Positions 8,602 through 17,388 of a stretch of 64,000 bases of DNA are shown here, one piece after another. The position numbers and the translations under genes were made by a program. Position 1 is the stretch's first letter. Each line of letters begins with the position of its first letter. The DNA lies in the IMG/VR virus record IMGVR_UViG_3300044733_003944, positions 1-64,000 of that record. The stretch is one strand, 5' to 3'. A model generated the notes under the pieces. That model saw nothing but the letters and a program-made list of their open reading frames with translations, was not told where the DNA came from and did not search any database. The DNA is from a virus.

Positions 8602-8668
8602 ACCAAAAATCAAAATAAAAGTTGAGAGTAAAAAAACTTATAACAAAGGGAAAAAACTAGCTTATTAA
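8573..8668 (+). CDS. possible small basic protein
   Basis: An ATG at 8573 opens a 31-codon frame overlapping the tag-like peptide in another frame. The product is very basic (KIKIKVESKKTYNKGKK). The gap between umuC and the minus-strand genes holds nothing better. It may be chance. Confidence 0.25.
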   Translation: MNLDYPKNYEPKIKIKVESKKTYNKGKKLAY

Positions 8669-8684
8669 ATTACTAATTAAATAG

Positions 8685-8969
8685 TTACATATTTTTTAAA
8701 ACCATCTCCAAAGTATATATAGACTCTTTATCTTTTTTAGTTTGGATCTTTTTAGATTTCAAATAAGATAGCGAATCCATAATTTCTTGTTTTTTAGAAG
8801 TTGTAGGCTTTACCTCTTTGACGGAAGTTGTGTTTGAGTTCAAAACTTTTTTAACACTCGGAGTTTGTGAAGGTAAATTTGTATTATATAACAAATTATA
8901 AATCTTCGCCGCAGTCGTAGTGTCCTTAGCAAATAAATAAATGAGAAAAAATTTAAATATCTTATACAT
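8685..8969 (-). CDS. hypothetical protein with N-terminal hydrophobic segment
   Basis: About 94 residues, starting at MYKIFKFFLIYLFAK, a short hydrophobic helix that could be a membrane anchor or signal. It is followed by a Ser/Thr/Lys-rich linker and a C-terminal helical part (LSYLKSKKIQTKKDKESIYTLE is split by charge). A longer reading from 9011 would overlap the upstream gene. I recognise no family. It lies 10 nt downstream of the next minus-strand gene and is probably co-transcribed with it. Confidence 0.5.
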   Translation of the reverse strand: MYKIFKFFLIYLFAKDTTTAAKIYNLLYNTNLPSQTPSVKKVLNSNTTSVKEVKPTTSKKQEIMDSLSYLKSKKIQTKKDKESIYTLEMVLKNM

Positions 8970-8979
8970 CCAAACAAAT

Positions 8980-9186
8980 TTAAAATAAACCAATTTCTTC
9001 AGCTTCCTCAACAGTTAGATTATCCAAACCGATTTTTAACATAGAGAAAAACTCCAAAACGGAAATATCAACACTTTTTTCTTCTTCAACTATTTCAACA
9101 TAATCAGGTTCTTCATCAAACTCAAACATGCTATCTTCAAAACGTGAGTCAATAAACTCATAAATGCGGTCGGTAATTTTGTTCAT
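8980..9186 (-). CDS. small acidic hypothetical protein
   Basis: The likely product (68 residues from MNKITDRIYEF) is strongly acidic, with FEFDEEPDYVEIVEEEK in the middle and a C-terminal VEEAEEIGLF. Such small acidic proteins are common phage accessory proteins and DNA mimics, but nothing specific can be claimed. A TATCTTTG box in the minus orientation lies just upstream of the ATG, so this gene probably heads the two-gene minus-strand unit. Confidence 0.55.
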   Translation of the reverse strand: MNKITDRIYEFIDSRFEDSMFEFDEEPDYVEIVEEEKSVDISVLEFFSMLKIGLDNLTVEEAEEIGLF

Positions 9187-9265
9187 CTTCATACAACAAA
9201 GATACAATTTTAAATGAAATAAATTACTTTTTTCATAAATAAATTTTCTAAAGTATTTATATGAT

Positions 9266-12103
9266 ATGAGAGATTTAATAATTCAAGTAATAACTGAAGA
9301 ATCTAAAAAACTACTTAAAGAAAGTGGTATCAGAGATATTAAAAAACTTTCCAAAAGATATCAAATGGCCAAAATCTATTTTCATCAAGATTTAGATGGA
9401 GTTACCACGGCATTGGCAATGAAAAACTATTTGGAAAACAACGGAATCAAAGTTGTTGATGCCGAAATTATTCAATATGGATCAAAAGAGTTTGCAATTC
9501 ATAAACCTGAAGGTGAAGGTGATATAATGCCAGTCTTAGTGGATTTTGCTCACGGTAAACCGATGTTTGTAATTCACACAGATCACCACGACACTCAAGC
9601 TGGTGTAGAACAGGGAACATCAACAAACTTCAAACCATCAAGATCGAATGTTGAAACAATTTCACAATCAATTTCACCAAGAGATATTTTTAGTCAAGAC
9701 GATATCGAAACAATTTCTATGATTGACTCAGCAGATTTTGCAAAACATGATATTACTCCACAACAAGTTTTGAAATATCTATTCCAAGTGGATAAAACAA
9801 AAGGAGTTAAAGAAAATAAAAAAATGATGGGACTTGTTGCTAACAAGTTATTATTAGCGTTTAAAAACAAACCTGGGTTTTTGAAAAAGTTAGTTATGGA
9901 TGCAAAACCATCACTTCAGAGTATTTTATTAAATATAAAAGATATAATGGAAAAAGAAGGTTATGCGTCAATAGACCAATTGATAAAAAACCAAGAGTCC
10001 TATATTGAATCAAGAAAAGAAAAAGGTGTTACTTATGAAGATGGTATTATTTCACAATATACATTAGGACCAACGCAAAAATCAGGTGGATATGATCGTT
10101 ACACACCATTCATCAATCATCCTGACGCTGAGTTCTTAGTGACAGGACTTCCAATGGGAATGGTTCAAGCATCTTGTAATCCATATAAAAAAGAAAGAGC
10201 GTTAAAGGGTGTTGATTTAGGTGAAATAAAAAATGAGGTATTAGAAAAGTTTAGACCTGAATTAGAAAAACAAAGAATTTCATTTGGAACACTTAAAAGA
10301 ATATCAGAAATGGACTCTGATAAAACTTCAGTTGGATTTACATTTAAAGACTTTTTAGCAATATATGGAAATTCACCATCTTTGAAGATTTATGGGACAG
10401 AAAAACTTGAAAAATATCTTGATTACATGTCAAAAAAACTTTTCAAATCAATACCTGCGGAAGATAGAAAAGTATTTAACAAGGCTTCTGTAAATGGTTA
10501 TGATGTTATTATGGCTAATTCAGGAGGACATAAATGTATTACAAATATTTCTGGTATTAACTATCTATACTCTAATTCTAAGTTCCAAGAACCTGAACAA
10601 AGAGTTAGAGAATCTTATGTTGATTTGTTAAAAGACATTCAGGCTGAGTTTGTAAAAACTTTAAAAGAAAAAATAAAGTCTTCCACCAAAATACAAGAAA
10701 AATACATTACTAAAAAAAAAATATTAAGTAGCCCAACATCAATTCTTCTGAACCCAAAAAACCTAATAAAAGAACAAAAAATTAGTTTACCATTAATAAT
10801 TAAAGATGGATATTCAGCACCCAAAGGGGATGCTGATGCTCTTCACTCATTTGAAAGAAGAAAAAAAGATGGTTTTGGGGGTAAAATGACAACAAAAATT
10901 GGAGAAAAGTTAAAAGAAATTTACAACGCAGGAATCAATCCCGACGTTGTGAATATAAACATAACAGTAGACTCTAAAAATTATACGGTTCAGTGGGAAG
11001 CAACTTTGGATGAAAGTCAAGATGGAAATGCTTACATGGGAGTTTCAACAAGAGGATCTGCAGGTGGTGGGGCCGATATTAGAGCGTTGGGTCAAGTAGG
11101 ACCATTAAAAAAAGAATTAGAAAAAATGGGAGCAAGAAACATTACACAAGTTTTAGACTTTAATAATAAGTCAGGAGTAAAAATCAGACAATATTTCTTT
11201 AAATACACTTTACCTGAAAAATATCCACCACATGAAACATCAGAAGGTTTATATTCTAAAACGACAGAACCGTCAGTTATTAACTTATCCGACGACAAAT
11301 CTTTAGAAACAAATCAAGGACAACTTGTTGGTGATATTTTAAATTTTGGATCGTTGAAGTCTAATCTTAGTCAAATACTTAAAAACAAGATTGGTTCGTT
11401 GTTTGGATCCAAAGAAACATCAGATGAGGACGATACTAAATCAACACAGACATCAACCGCGACGGTTTCTCAAACATCAGGAAGTGATTCAGATTTTATG
11501 GAAATCACAAAAAAAGTGATTGCCAATTTTGAGGGCGGATATTGGAACGGATCAACGTCAAAAAATGAGAGCACAAGTAAATTAGGAATTTGTAAAAATC
11601 ACCCGAAGGGAAGTATGGGTTCATCAACAGAAACTATGTTCGGGTTAGATAGATATAACGGTAACATAGAAAGCACCCCTGAGGGTAAACAATTTTTTGA
11701 AATTATAGACAACCAAAAAGAAGAATTGGGAATGGACGCTTTTTGTAAAAAATGGAAATGGTTATATCGAGGTGGTGAAAACGAAGAGGAATTAAAAGAA
11801 TTGGCCGCTAAAATAATGAAAAGATCATTTGATAGAAATATGTCAAATTTTGTTAAAGACCAAGAAGTCAAAGACAAAATTATGAAAAACAAAGGGCTTT
11901 TGGTTCATATGACTTATGCGTGTTGGAATGGACCTGGTTTCTTCAAAAAGTTTGCAAATGAATTAACCGATGCCGTAAAACAAGGGAAATCTGACTCAGA
12001 GTTGATAGATGTTGCGATTAATTCAAGGGCAAACACAAAATTGTTAAATAAAGATAAAGTGGCGGCGGCAATTAAAAATCCCGACGGAATGAAGACCGCT
12101 TAA
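9266..12103 (+). CDS. tagged DHH phosphoesterase fused to a muralytic-like domain
   Basis: This 945-residue protein begins with a tag (MRDLIIQVITEES). A DHH-family phosphoesterase follows: FHQDLDG at 39-45, DFAHG at 93-97, TDHHDTQ at 105-111, IDSADF near 154, and a DHHA1-type SGGH near 419. These residues normally bind two metals and cleave phosphodiesters of small nucleotides or single-stranded nucleic acid. After a linker and a central domain (about 510-660), the C-terminus from about residue 745 (VIANFEGGYW...YACWNGPGFFKKF) resembles phage muramidase-type domains with a catalytic Glu. The tag plus wall-degrading domain suggests a virion protein. A TATTTATA-like box precedes the start. Confidence 0.75.
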   Translation: MRDLIIQVITEESKKLLKESGIRDIKKLSKRYQMAKIYFHQDLDGVTTALAMKNYLENNGIKVVDAEIIQYGSKEFAIHKPEGEGDIMPVLVDFAHGKPMFVIHTDHHDTQAGVEQGTSTNFKPSRSNVETISQSISPRDIFSQDDIETISMIDSADFAKHDITPQQVLKYLFQVDKTKGVKENKKMMGLVANKLLLAFKNKPGFLKKLVMDAKPSLQSILLNIKDIMEKEGYASIDQLIKNQESYIESRKEKGVTYEDGIISQYTLGPTQKSGGYDRYTPFINHPDAEFLVTGLPMGMVQASCNPYKKERALKGVDLGEIKNEVLEKFRPELEKQRISFGTLKRISEMDSDKTSVGFTFKDFLAIYGNSPSLKIYGTEKLEKYLDYMSKKLFKSIPAEDRKVFNKASVNGYDVIMANSGGHKCITNISGINYLYSNSKFQEPEQRVRESYVDLLKDIQAEFVKTLKEKIKSSTKIQEKYITKKKILSSPTSILLNPKNLIKEQKISLPLIIKDGYSAPKGDADALHSFERRKKDGFGGKMTTKIGEKLKEIYNAGINPDVVNINITVDSKNYTVQWEATLDESQDGNAYMGVSTRGSAGGGADIRALGQVGPLKKELEKMGARNITQVLDFNNKSGVKIRQYFFKYTLPEKYPPHETSEGLYSKTTEPSVINLSDDKSLETNQGQLVGDILNFGSLKSNLSQILKNKIGSLFGSKETSDEDDTKSTQTSTATVSQTSGSDSDFMEITKKVIANFEGGYWNGSTSKNESTSKLGICKNHPKGSMGSSTETMFGLDRYNGNIESTPEGKQFFEIIDNQKEELGMDAFCKKWKWLYRGGENEEELKELAAKIMKRSFDRNMSNFVKDQEVKDKIMKNKGLLVHMTYACWNGPGFFKKFANELTDAVKQGKSDSELIDVAINSRANTKLLNKDKVAAAIKNPDGMKTA

Positions 12104-12117
12104 TTGAATTACAAACA

Positions 12118-12537
12118 ATGAAACAAAAAATTAGAAAAATATTAAAAGAAGAAGACGGGGGACTCAAAGAAAGATTTCTCAGAAATATGAAATCACTTGA
12201 GTATATTATTCAAAGTAATGTGAATAATGATATTGAAGAAATTGAATTTGTTGATGTTGATTTTTACGAAAGATATAAAGATATCACTGCAACAATTAAA
12301 GTCAAATCTTATTGTGAGGATCCTGACATTTATGAATTATCTACCCAAATGAAAAAAGTTGAAGATCAAATTTACCAAATTATCGGAAAATACGAATTTT
12401 CAAAAAACGGTAAATTGAATAAAGTTGATGGTGATAGTTATCTCATGTTTTTTGCTATTAAAGTAAATTGGGAAAGTAATAATGGTGAATTATATATTGA
12501 ATTTTATTTACACCAAGATGATTATAGAACTGAATAA
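12118..12537 (+). CDS. tagged hypothetical protein
   Basis: The 139-residue product starts with the tag MKQKIRKILKEEDGG. The rest alternates helices and beta strands (ITATIKVKSYC, YLMFFAIKVNWES, GELYIEFYLH), suggesting a small alpha/beta fold of the kind seen in the next genes. I recognise no family. It is 14 nt downstream of the DHH fusion gene and its stop shares a base with the next start, so it belongs to a co-translated run from 9266 to 14898. Confidence 0.75.
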   Translation: MKQKIRKILKEEDGGLKERFLRNMKSLEYIIQSNVNNDIEEIEFVDVDFYERYKDITATIKVKSYCEDPDIYELSTQMKKVEDQIYQIIGKYEFSKNGKLNKVDGDSYLMFFAIKVNWESNNGELYIEFYLHQDDYRTE

Positions 12538-13001
12538 TGAGAAATTTAATTAAACAAATATTAAAAGAAGAAACAAGTCCTGACGATATTCGTAAAGGAA
12601 TTGACATTACCGTTATAATGTTAAAAAAACAATATCCTTTTGTTGTGGGTTGGGAATATTCTGATTCACCCGATAAATGGACTTATAAAATATATATCGA
12701 CCTTGAAATTGATCACTCGAAAATGATGGAGTTTTATGGTTTGAAACCACACCCAAAATGGTATAATTTTTTGAAAAAGGATATCGAAACACGAGAAAAA
12801 TACCCATATCCGTATTCTCAAACAAATTATGAGGAAGATGAAAACTTTGATACCGATGAATATAGAATATTACAAAATGACTTAGAGAGTTTTTATGAGG
12901 AAATGATACCAAACAAACTCAAAATGAAACGATCACGGGCTGTTTTTAATCAAAATGAACCTAAAGATTTGGGTGTTGATAATTACATTTTTGTTAAATG
13001 A
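12537..13001 (+). CDS. tagged hypothetical protein
   Basis: The 154-residue product starts with the tag MRNLIKQILKEETS, nearly the same as that of the preceding protein. The body has a beta segment (FVVGWEYS...WTYKIYIDLEID) and an acidic helical half. No known domain. It overlaps both neighbours by one to four bases, so it is translated with them. The shared tag and unrelated bodies imply that the tag, rather than the body, defines the group. Confidence 0.75.
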   Translation: MRNLIKQILKEETSPDDIRKGIDITVIMLKKQYPFVVGWEYSDSPDKWTYKIYIDLEIDHSKMMEFYGLKPHPKWYNFLKKDIETREKYPYPYSQTNYEEDENFDTDEYRILQNDLESFYEEMIPNKLKMKRSRAVFNQNEPKDLGVDNYIFVK

Positions 13002-13867
13002 GAGAGTTAATTAGATATATCTTAAAAGAGTCTTCAGCACTTTCAAACATACTTGATGTAATTAAAGATGAGGGTATATTTGTTGCTGCTGAAATGGTTG
13101 GTGGAATAAATAATCTTAAAAGAATGATGAAACCATTTCCTGATCTTACGGACATGATAGATTCACTCAAAGGAAAGTTGGATCTTTTAGGACATTTCAA
13201 AAATGATATAATTGAATTCCCATTTGAATTTGAAGTTGTTGGTATTGCTAAAAATATACATGAAACGAACTCTTGGCCAATACTTAATTTGATTTATGAT
13301 GATTCTAACTTAAATGAAAGTGATAAAAAATTGTTGGAGCAATTTATTTACTCCTCAATTGCTGATTTAAACATAGGTAAACTTGATATAAAACCTGAAG
13401 TAAGAGACATGTACAAAGATGGGTATTATGTTTCTATTGACTTTGTAAATGGAAAAGACTGGGAAAGTTTGGACCACGACATTAGGTATAATTACAATGA
13501 TATTAAAAACTTACATCGTGAGTATTACAATAAAATTAATATGAACGAATCGAAGACACTTCAAGAAAACGAAGAAGACCCAACTCAAAAGATATTAAAC
13601 TTTCTTTTAAGAAGATATAAAGTGGAGGAAAGAAATTTTGGTGATGAAGAAAAACCAATAATATTTAAGACAATATTTTTTGATGTTAACGGAGAAACAT
13701 ATACCATATCAACATTTCAAAACAAACAAGAACAAAGAATGACAATTATTAAAATGTTGATAGAACATGATGTAATTGAACCCTTCAATTTTTATGAAAG
13801 ACACCTTGACTCTTACGCTCAAAATGTGGTAAGAGCTGTTAAAACATTCTTAAACCAAGTAATGTAA
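12998..13867 (+). CDS. tagged hypothetical protein with MVGG motif
   Basis: The 289-residue product begins MRELIRYILKESS (tag). At about residues 21-45 it carries IKDEGIFVAAEMVGGINNLKR, which closely matches IKEDGWKESSGMVGGSDNLKK in the tagged protein at 23670, so the two share a small domain directly after the tag. A second tag-like segment (ILNFLLRRYKVEE) occurs near residue 200, after NESKTLQENEEDP. Function unknown. It overlaps the preceding gene by four bases. Confidence 0.75.
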   Translation: MRELIRYILKESSALSNILDVIKDEGIFVAAEMVGGINNLKRMMKPFPDLTDMIDSLKGKLDLLGHFKNDIIEFPFEFEVVGIAKNIHETNSWPILNLIYDDSNLNESDKKLLEQFIYSSIADLNIGKLDIKPEVRDMYKDGYYVSIDFVNGKDWESLDHDIRYNYNDIKNLHREYYNKINMNESKTLQENEEDPTQKILNFLLRRYKVEERNFGDEEKPIIFKTIFFDVNGETYTISTFQNKQEQRMTIIKMLIEHDVIEPFNFYERHLDSYAQNVVRAVKTFLNQVM

Positions 13868-13869
13868 TT

Positions 13870-14898
13870 GTGAATCAACTTAGACAACATATTAAAAATG
13901 TTCTTGTTGAGGAAAACCAAAACAATAAAGTTAATTTGGTTAAACAAATGATATATGATTTGTTTGATGAGGTTTCTTTTATTGAGCAATCCACATATGA
14001 TGATAAACCACTCCTTAAAATTTACTTTGACTCCGACGATCCTGCCGCAAACATCACATCTTGGTTTGCGGAACACATATCAGACGAAATCATGCAAATT
14101 ACAGGTGGTCATGTTGTTGTTTGTCCTTATTGGGCTTTTCATTGGGATTTTAGACATAAAATTGTTGATGTTTACATTGACACTGAAAAGTTGAAATATG
14201 ATAATTTGGGAAATGTTATTAACGAATCTGAAAAAAAGAAAAAATTAGAAAAACCAATTAAATACTTCTACAAAAACTTTTTACATGAACAACCAGTTGA
14301 ATATAAAGGAATAATTTTACAACCAAATTATCACGAAGAATATGATGTTATTACTTGGATTATTGAAAACCCTGAGGATTATTCTTTCAATGGGGAATTG
14401 ATTAAAGAAGTGGCGGTTGATGAGTTTAGAGATTTTTGTTCTTTTGTTAATTTAGATTTTTATGGGTTATACAAACAAATGAATGTTATAGAAAACATGC
14501 CAAACGGTCGGTATTACTTAAACAAAAATGATGAAAACTTTATTGAAACAACATTAAAAAATAAAAAGTATTTAGAATTCGACGCCTATAAATCTCAGTA
14601 TATGTTAAACTTTGAATTTGTAAGATATCAAATTCACATAAACAGTGATACTATTGAAATTACCACAAGGGGATATTTTGAGGGTGTTAAAATAACTGAA
14701 GACGGTAAAGAAGAACAAGTTGACGATAATTTCATTGAAGAAATGACTGACTTTGAGTTCGATGATTTCAGGGAGTATTTTTCATTCAATGATTTTTATG
14801 GTGAAGTATTAAATCGTTTACGAACAAACCCGAGATTTTATGATCCTCGTATAGATATGTTTGATGTAGAAATAGTGCCATTAAGAAGTAGGGACTAA
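13870..14898 (+). CDS. tagged hypothetical protein (GTG start)
   Basis: The 342-residue product starts at a GTG two bases after the previous stop, giving the tag MNQLRQHIKNVLVEENQ. The body is acidic and rich in aromatic residues, with YWAFHWDFRHKIVDVYID in the first third and a long strand-rich region later. No family is recognised. GTG is chosen because it preserves the tag, which matches LKQHIKNILKEE of the next gene; the next ATG would remove it. Confidence 0.72.
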   Translation: MNQLRQHIKNVLVEENQNNKVNLVKQMIYDLFDEVSFIEQSTYDDKPLLKIYFDSDDPAANITSWFAEHISDEIMQITGGHVVVCPYWAFHWDFRHKIVDVYIDTEKLKYDNLGNVINESEKKKKLEKPIKYFYKNFLHEQPVEYKGIILQPNYHEEYDVITWIIENPEDYSFNGELIKEVAVDEFRDFCSFVNLDFYGLYKQMNVIENMPNGRYYLNKNDENFIETTLKNKKYLEFDAYKSQYMLNFEFVRYQIHINSDTIEITTRGYFEGVKITEDGKEEQVDDNFIEEMTDFEFDDFREYFSFNDFYGEVLNRLRTNPRFYDPRIDMFDVEIVPLRSRD

Positions 14899-14925
14899 TT
14901 GGTTTTTTTTAATATTTATTAAGTA

Positions 14926-16170
14926 ATGGATCTAAAACAACATATCAAAAATATACTCAAAGAAGAAACTAATGAAAGTTTATTAGATGATCTTGGTAAT
15001 TTTTTCAGGTTTAAAAAAAGGGTAGAAGTTGATCCTAGTACAATACAATCAGAAAAAGAAAAATTCACATGCGAAGATTGCGGAGATCCCAATTATCAAA
15101 TGTACATGGTCGACGATGATATTTGGCGTGAATTCGGAAACAATACCAATACACTTTGTATGTCTTGTTTAGAAAAACGAATGGGAAGAAAATTAACCAA
15201 ACACGATTTTTCTCAACACCGTAGTGCTCCTGTAAATAAACATAATTTAGAAGTTCAGGATATTCTAACAGAATCAGTGAAAGAACATGTAAGTGATCTT
15301 AAAAAACCTTTCATGAAATATGAAAAACTAATTAACAAGTTAGTTTATGATGTATTTGATGAAGGTATTTGTGGGTTAAGTTGGGATGTAATCAAACTAC
15401 ATCATAGAGAAGGAATTTCAATAAGGATCATTTTATATTTTACTTATGATAGTTTGAAAGATTTTGGTTATGAAAGATACGGACAATCTAAACAAGAACT
15501 TAAAGGATTAATTGAAGATTATTTACCAAAGTTTGACGGGATATATATTGCTTACGACACAACAAAATGTGATGATACTCATAAAGAAGAAGAAACCGAA
15601 GGTGTTGGTGGTTATGCCGCACCTGCATTTGAAATGAAACCAGATCATGTTCATTTCAAACACCAATATAATGAAGAAACAGAACTTACAGAGAAATGTT
15701 GGAAAGGATATACTCAAAAAGGTATGAAGACAATGTTTGGTAAGAGATATCCTAATTGTGTTAAAAAGAAAAATAAATCATTAAAAGAATATTGGACTCC
15801 AAAAGAAGAAGACTATTCCAATATAGAAAGTGCGATCAACAAAATTATACCAAAGAGTTTTTCTTGGTTTAAAGAAATAGAAATAGATAATATTAGTTAT
15901 TCTGAATTTTCCAACACATTAACAATTTACGGAGAATTAAAAGTAGATGAAAAGTGGGGAGCAAAACAATGGAGAGAATATTATGAATATAAACCTTTCC
16001 CTTCAAATAGTGGATGGGAAGAAGAAGATCCCGTTAGATTAGGTGATATTATAGGAAAAGGAGAACTTGATGATTTAAACGACGAATTAGAACTTATAGT
16101 ATCATCAGTTGGTGGTTACTCAATTATAGATACCATGAGATTAGGACAACTAAAATTATATTTTGTATGA
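14926..16170 (+). CDS. tagged protein with zinc-ribbon and CWKGY motif
   Basis: The 414-residue product begins MDLKQHIKNILKEETNES (tag). Residues about 48-90 form a candidate zinc site, CEDCGDP followed by CMSCLEKRMGRK. A second tag-like helix (FMKYEKLINKLVYDVFDE) occurs near 130. Around residue 260 is CWKGYTQKGMKTMFGKRY followed by PNCVKKK, a basic Cys/aromatic motif that I believe recurs in large-phage proteins but cannot name. A TATTTATT box lies upstream at 14912-14920. The following terminator-like hairpin at 16195-16230 closes the operon. Confidence 0.72.
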   Translation: MDLKQHIKNILKEETNESLLDDLGNFFRFKKRVEVDPSTIQSEKEKFTCEDCGDPNYQMYMVDDDIWREFGNNTNTLCMSCLEKRMGRKLTKHDFSQHRSAPVNKHNLEVQDILTESVKEHVSDLKKPFMKYEKLINKLVYDVFDEGICGLSWDVIKLHHREGISIRIILYFTYDSLKDFGYERYGQSKQELKGLIEDYLPKFDGIYIAYDTTKCDDTHKEEETEGVGGYAAPAFEMKPDHVHFKHQYNEETELTEKCWKGYTQKGMKTMFGKRYPNCVKKKNKSLKEYWTPKEEDYSNIESAINKIIPKSFSWFKEIEIDNISYSEFSNTLTIYGELKVDEKWGAKQWREYYEYKPFPSNSGWEEEDPVRLGDIIGKGELDDLNDELELIVSSVGGYSIIDTMRLGQLKLYFV

Positions 16171-16194
16171 TAAAGATAAAAGAACAAATAATTT

Positions 16195-16230
16195 GATCCT
16201 CCACTTGTAAAAATGGGGGATTTTTTTTAT
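16195..16230 (+). terminator. intrinsic terminator, copy A of a repeated family
   Basis: GATCCTCC and GGGGGATT pair across a short A/T loop and are followed by eight T. Two further copies at 17330 and 18955 share the same arms, so this is a repeated terminator family. Confidence 0.75.
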
Positions 16231-16240
16231 CTTAGCGTTA

Positions 16241-16492
16241 GTGAAAGATTTATCCAAATATATAGAGTCGTTGCTCGATGATCATATGCCCGACAAAAAA
16301 GTTGAGGTTAAAAAATATAACGATAAGTATTCAATTAAAATCACCATAACTAAGGAGAATTTTAATCCTGAAACACAAGATTCTTACCAATATATTATGT
16401 CGTTTACCACCGACTATACAATAAATGACATTATGAAAACTTTTTTACCTGATAACCAAGTTATGTTTTACACAACTTATATTTTTGTTTAA
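16241..16492 (+). CDS. small hypothetical protein, first of three similar genes
   Basis: The 83-residue product starts at a GTG and reads MKDLSKYIESLLDDHMP, matching MKDLTEYIESLFDDI of the next protein, so the two are paralogues with a tag-like N-terminus ending in acidic residues rather than I/L-x-E. The body is beta-strand rich (YSIKITITKE, YQYIMSFTTDY) and ends in YTTYIFV. It follows the terminator directly and is adjacent to the next gene with no gap. Confidence 0.65.
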   Translation: MKDLSKYIESLLDDHMPDKKVEVKKYNDKYSIKITITKENFNPETQDSYQYIMSFTTDYTINDIMKTFLPDNQVMFYTTYIFV

Positions 16493-16795
16493 ATGAAAGA
16501 CTTAACCGAATACATAGAATCTTTGTTTGATGACATTAATTTGCCATTAAAAATTTCTTTACAGGAAGATGGATCATATTTTATTTCTATAACAAAAGAT
16601 TTAAAAGGTAGTCATGTATTCTATAGTATGGCTATTGAAAACGCAGAACCAAACATTAGATACATAAGAAATCAAATAAAAAGATACTTACCAAATCTTA
16701 AAGTCAAATTGTTGGTGGAATATATTAATTACCCGAACATTAATTTAAAACCAATGCTTAAAGAATATAAATACGGAGCATGGAAAATAAATTAG
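16493..16795 (+). CDS. small hypothetical protein, second of three similar genes
   Basis: The 100-residue product shares its N-terminus (MKDLTEYIESLFDD) with the preceding protein and has the same strand-rich layout (YFISITKDL, VKLLVEYINY). It starts immediately after the previous stop and overlaps the next gene by 16 bases. This is a recent tandem duplication with divergence. Function unknown. Confidence 0.65.
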   Translation: MKDLTEYIESLFDDINLPLKISLQEDGSYFISITKDLKGSHVFYSMAIENAEPNIRYIRNQIKRYLPNLKVKLLVEYINYPNINLKPMLKEYKYGAWKIN

Positions 16796-17037
16796 ATAAA
16801 CTTATATTGGACTATTTCAAACTGATCATACCACATGATTATGATGATTTAAAATTCAGATATAGTGCAAACAAAAAAATATTTTTCATTACTGTGCATT
16901 GTGATACGGCCCAAAAGGCACATAAGTTCTTCGGGAGAAAAGGAAGGGATTTAAATATACTAAAACAATTAGAGGAAGATATGTCAAATATGTTCCCATT
17001 TGATTTTTATATCACTTGCGAATTTAAAGTTTCTTAG
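16780..17037 (+). CDS. small hypothetical protein, third of three similar genes
   Basis: The 85-residue product begins inside the previous gene (16-base overlap). Its layout resembles the two upstream proteins: an N-terminal helix (MENKLDKLILDYFKLI), a strand (KIFFITVHCD) and a strand-like end (FDFYITCEFKV). It is probably a more diverged member of the same set. No domain is recognised. Confidence 0.6.
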   Translation: MENKLDKLILDYFKLIIPHDYDDLKFRYSANKKIFFITVHCDTAQKAHKFFGRKGRDLNILKQLEEDMSNMFPFDFYITCEFKVS

Positions 17038-17050
17038 ATATTTATTAGAT

Positions 17051-17326
17051 ATGAACCTACAAGAACAAATATCAAGAATACAAGAAATGATGGGGGTTAT
17101 TAATGAACAAACCACAGGTGACACAAACACCATCATTAAAAATATAATCAATAAACCAGTAACATTGATGGGTGTTGAGCCCATAAAAACTGAAGTTCAT
17201 AAAGTGGATATATTAAACGATGGGTCTTTAGATATACATTTCAAAAATGGTCAAAACATGAATATATCACAAGAAAGGTTCAGATCAATTAATTTAAAAA
17301 TTCCACTTAAATTTCATTTAAAATAA
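17051..17326 (+). CDS. tagged hypothetical protein, EQIxRI-type tag
   Basis: The 91-residue product begins MNLQEQISRIQEMMGVINEQ, a second tag type also seen at 31070, 42535 and 46746. The rest has short beta strands (VHKVDILNDGSLDIHF) and ends basic. I use the ATG at 17051, which follows a TATTTATT box at 17038-17045; an earlier in-frame start at 17000 would sit inside the previous gene and destroy the tag. It ends just before terminator copy B. Confidence 0.7.
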   Translation: MNLQEQISRIQEMMGVINEQTTGDTNTIIKNIINKPVTLMGVEPIKTEVHKVDILNDGSLDIHFKNGQNMNISQERFRSINLKIPLKFHLK

Positions 17327-17329
17327 TTT

Positions 17330-17365
17330 AATCCTCCGTTTGTTTTAATGGGGGATTTTTTATAT
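17330..17365 (+). repeat. 36-bp terminator repeat, copy B (left flank of R-M pair)
   Basis: This 36-base segment (AATCCTCC arm, TTTGTTTTAAT loop, GGGGGATTTTTTATAT) is identical to 18955-18990. It is a terminator hairpin followed by an AT box. The two copies bracket the restriction-modification genes. Confidence 0.85.
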
Positions 17366-17388
17366 ATTTGTGTTAAATAGATAAACAA

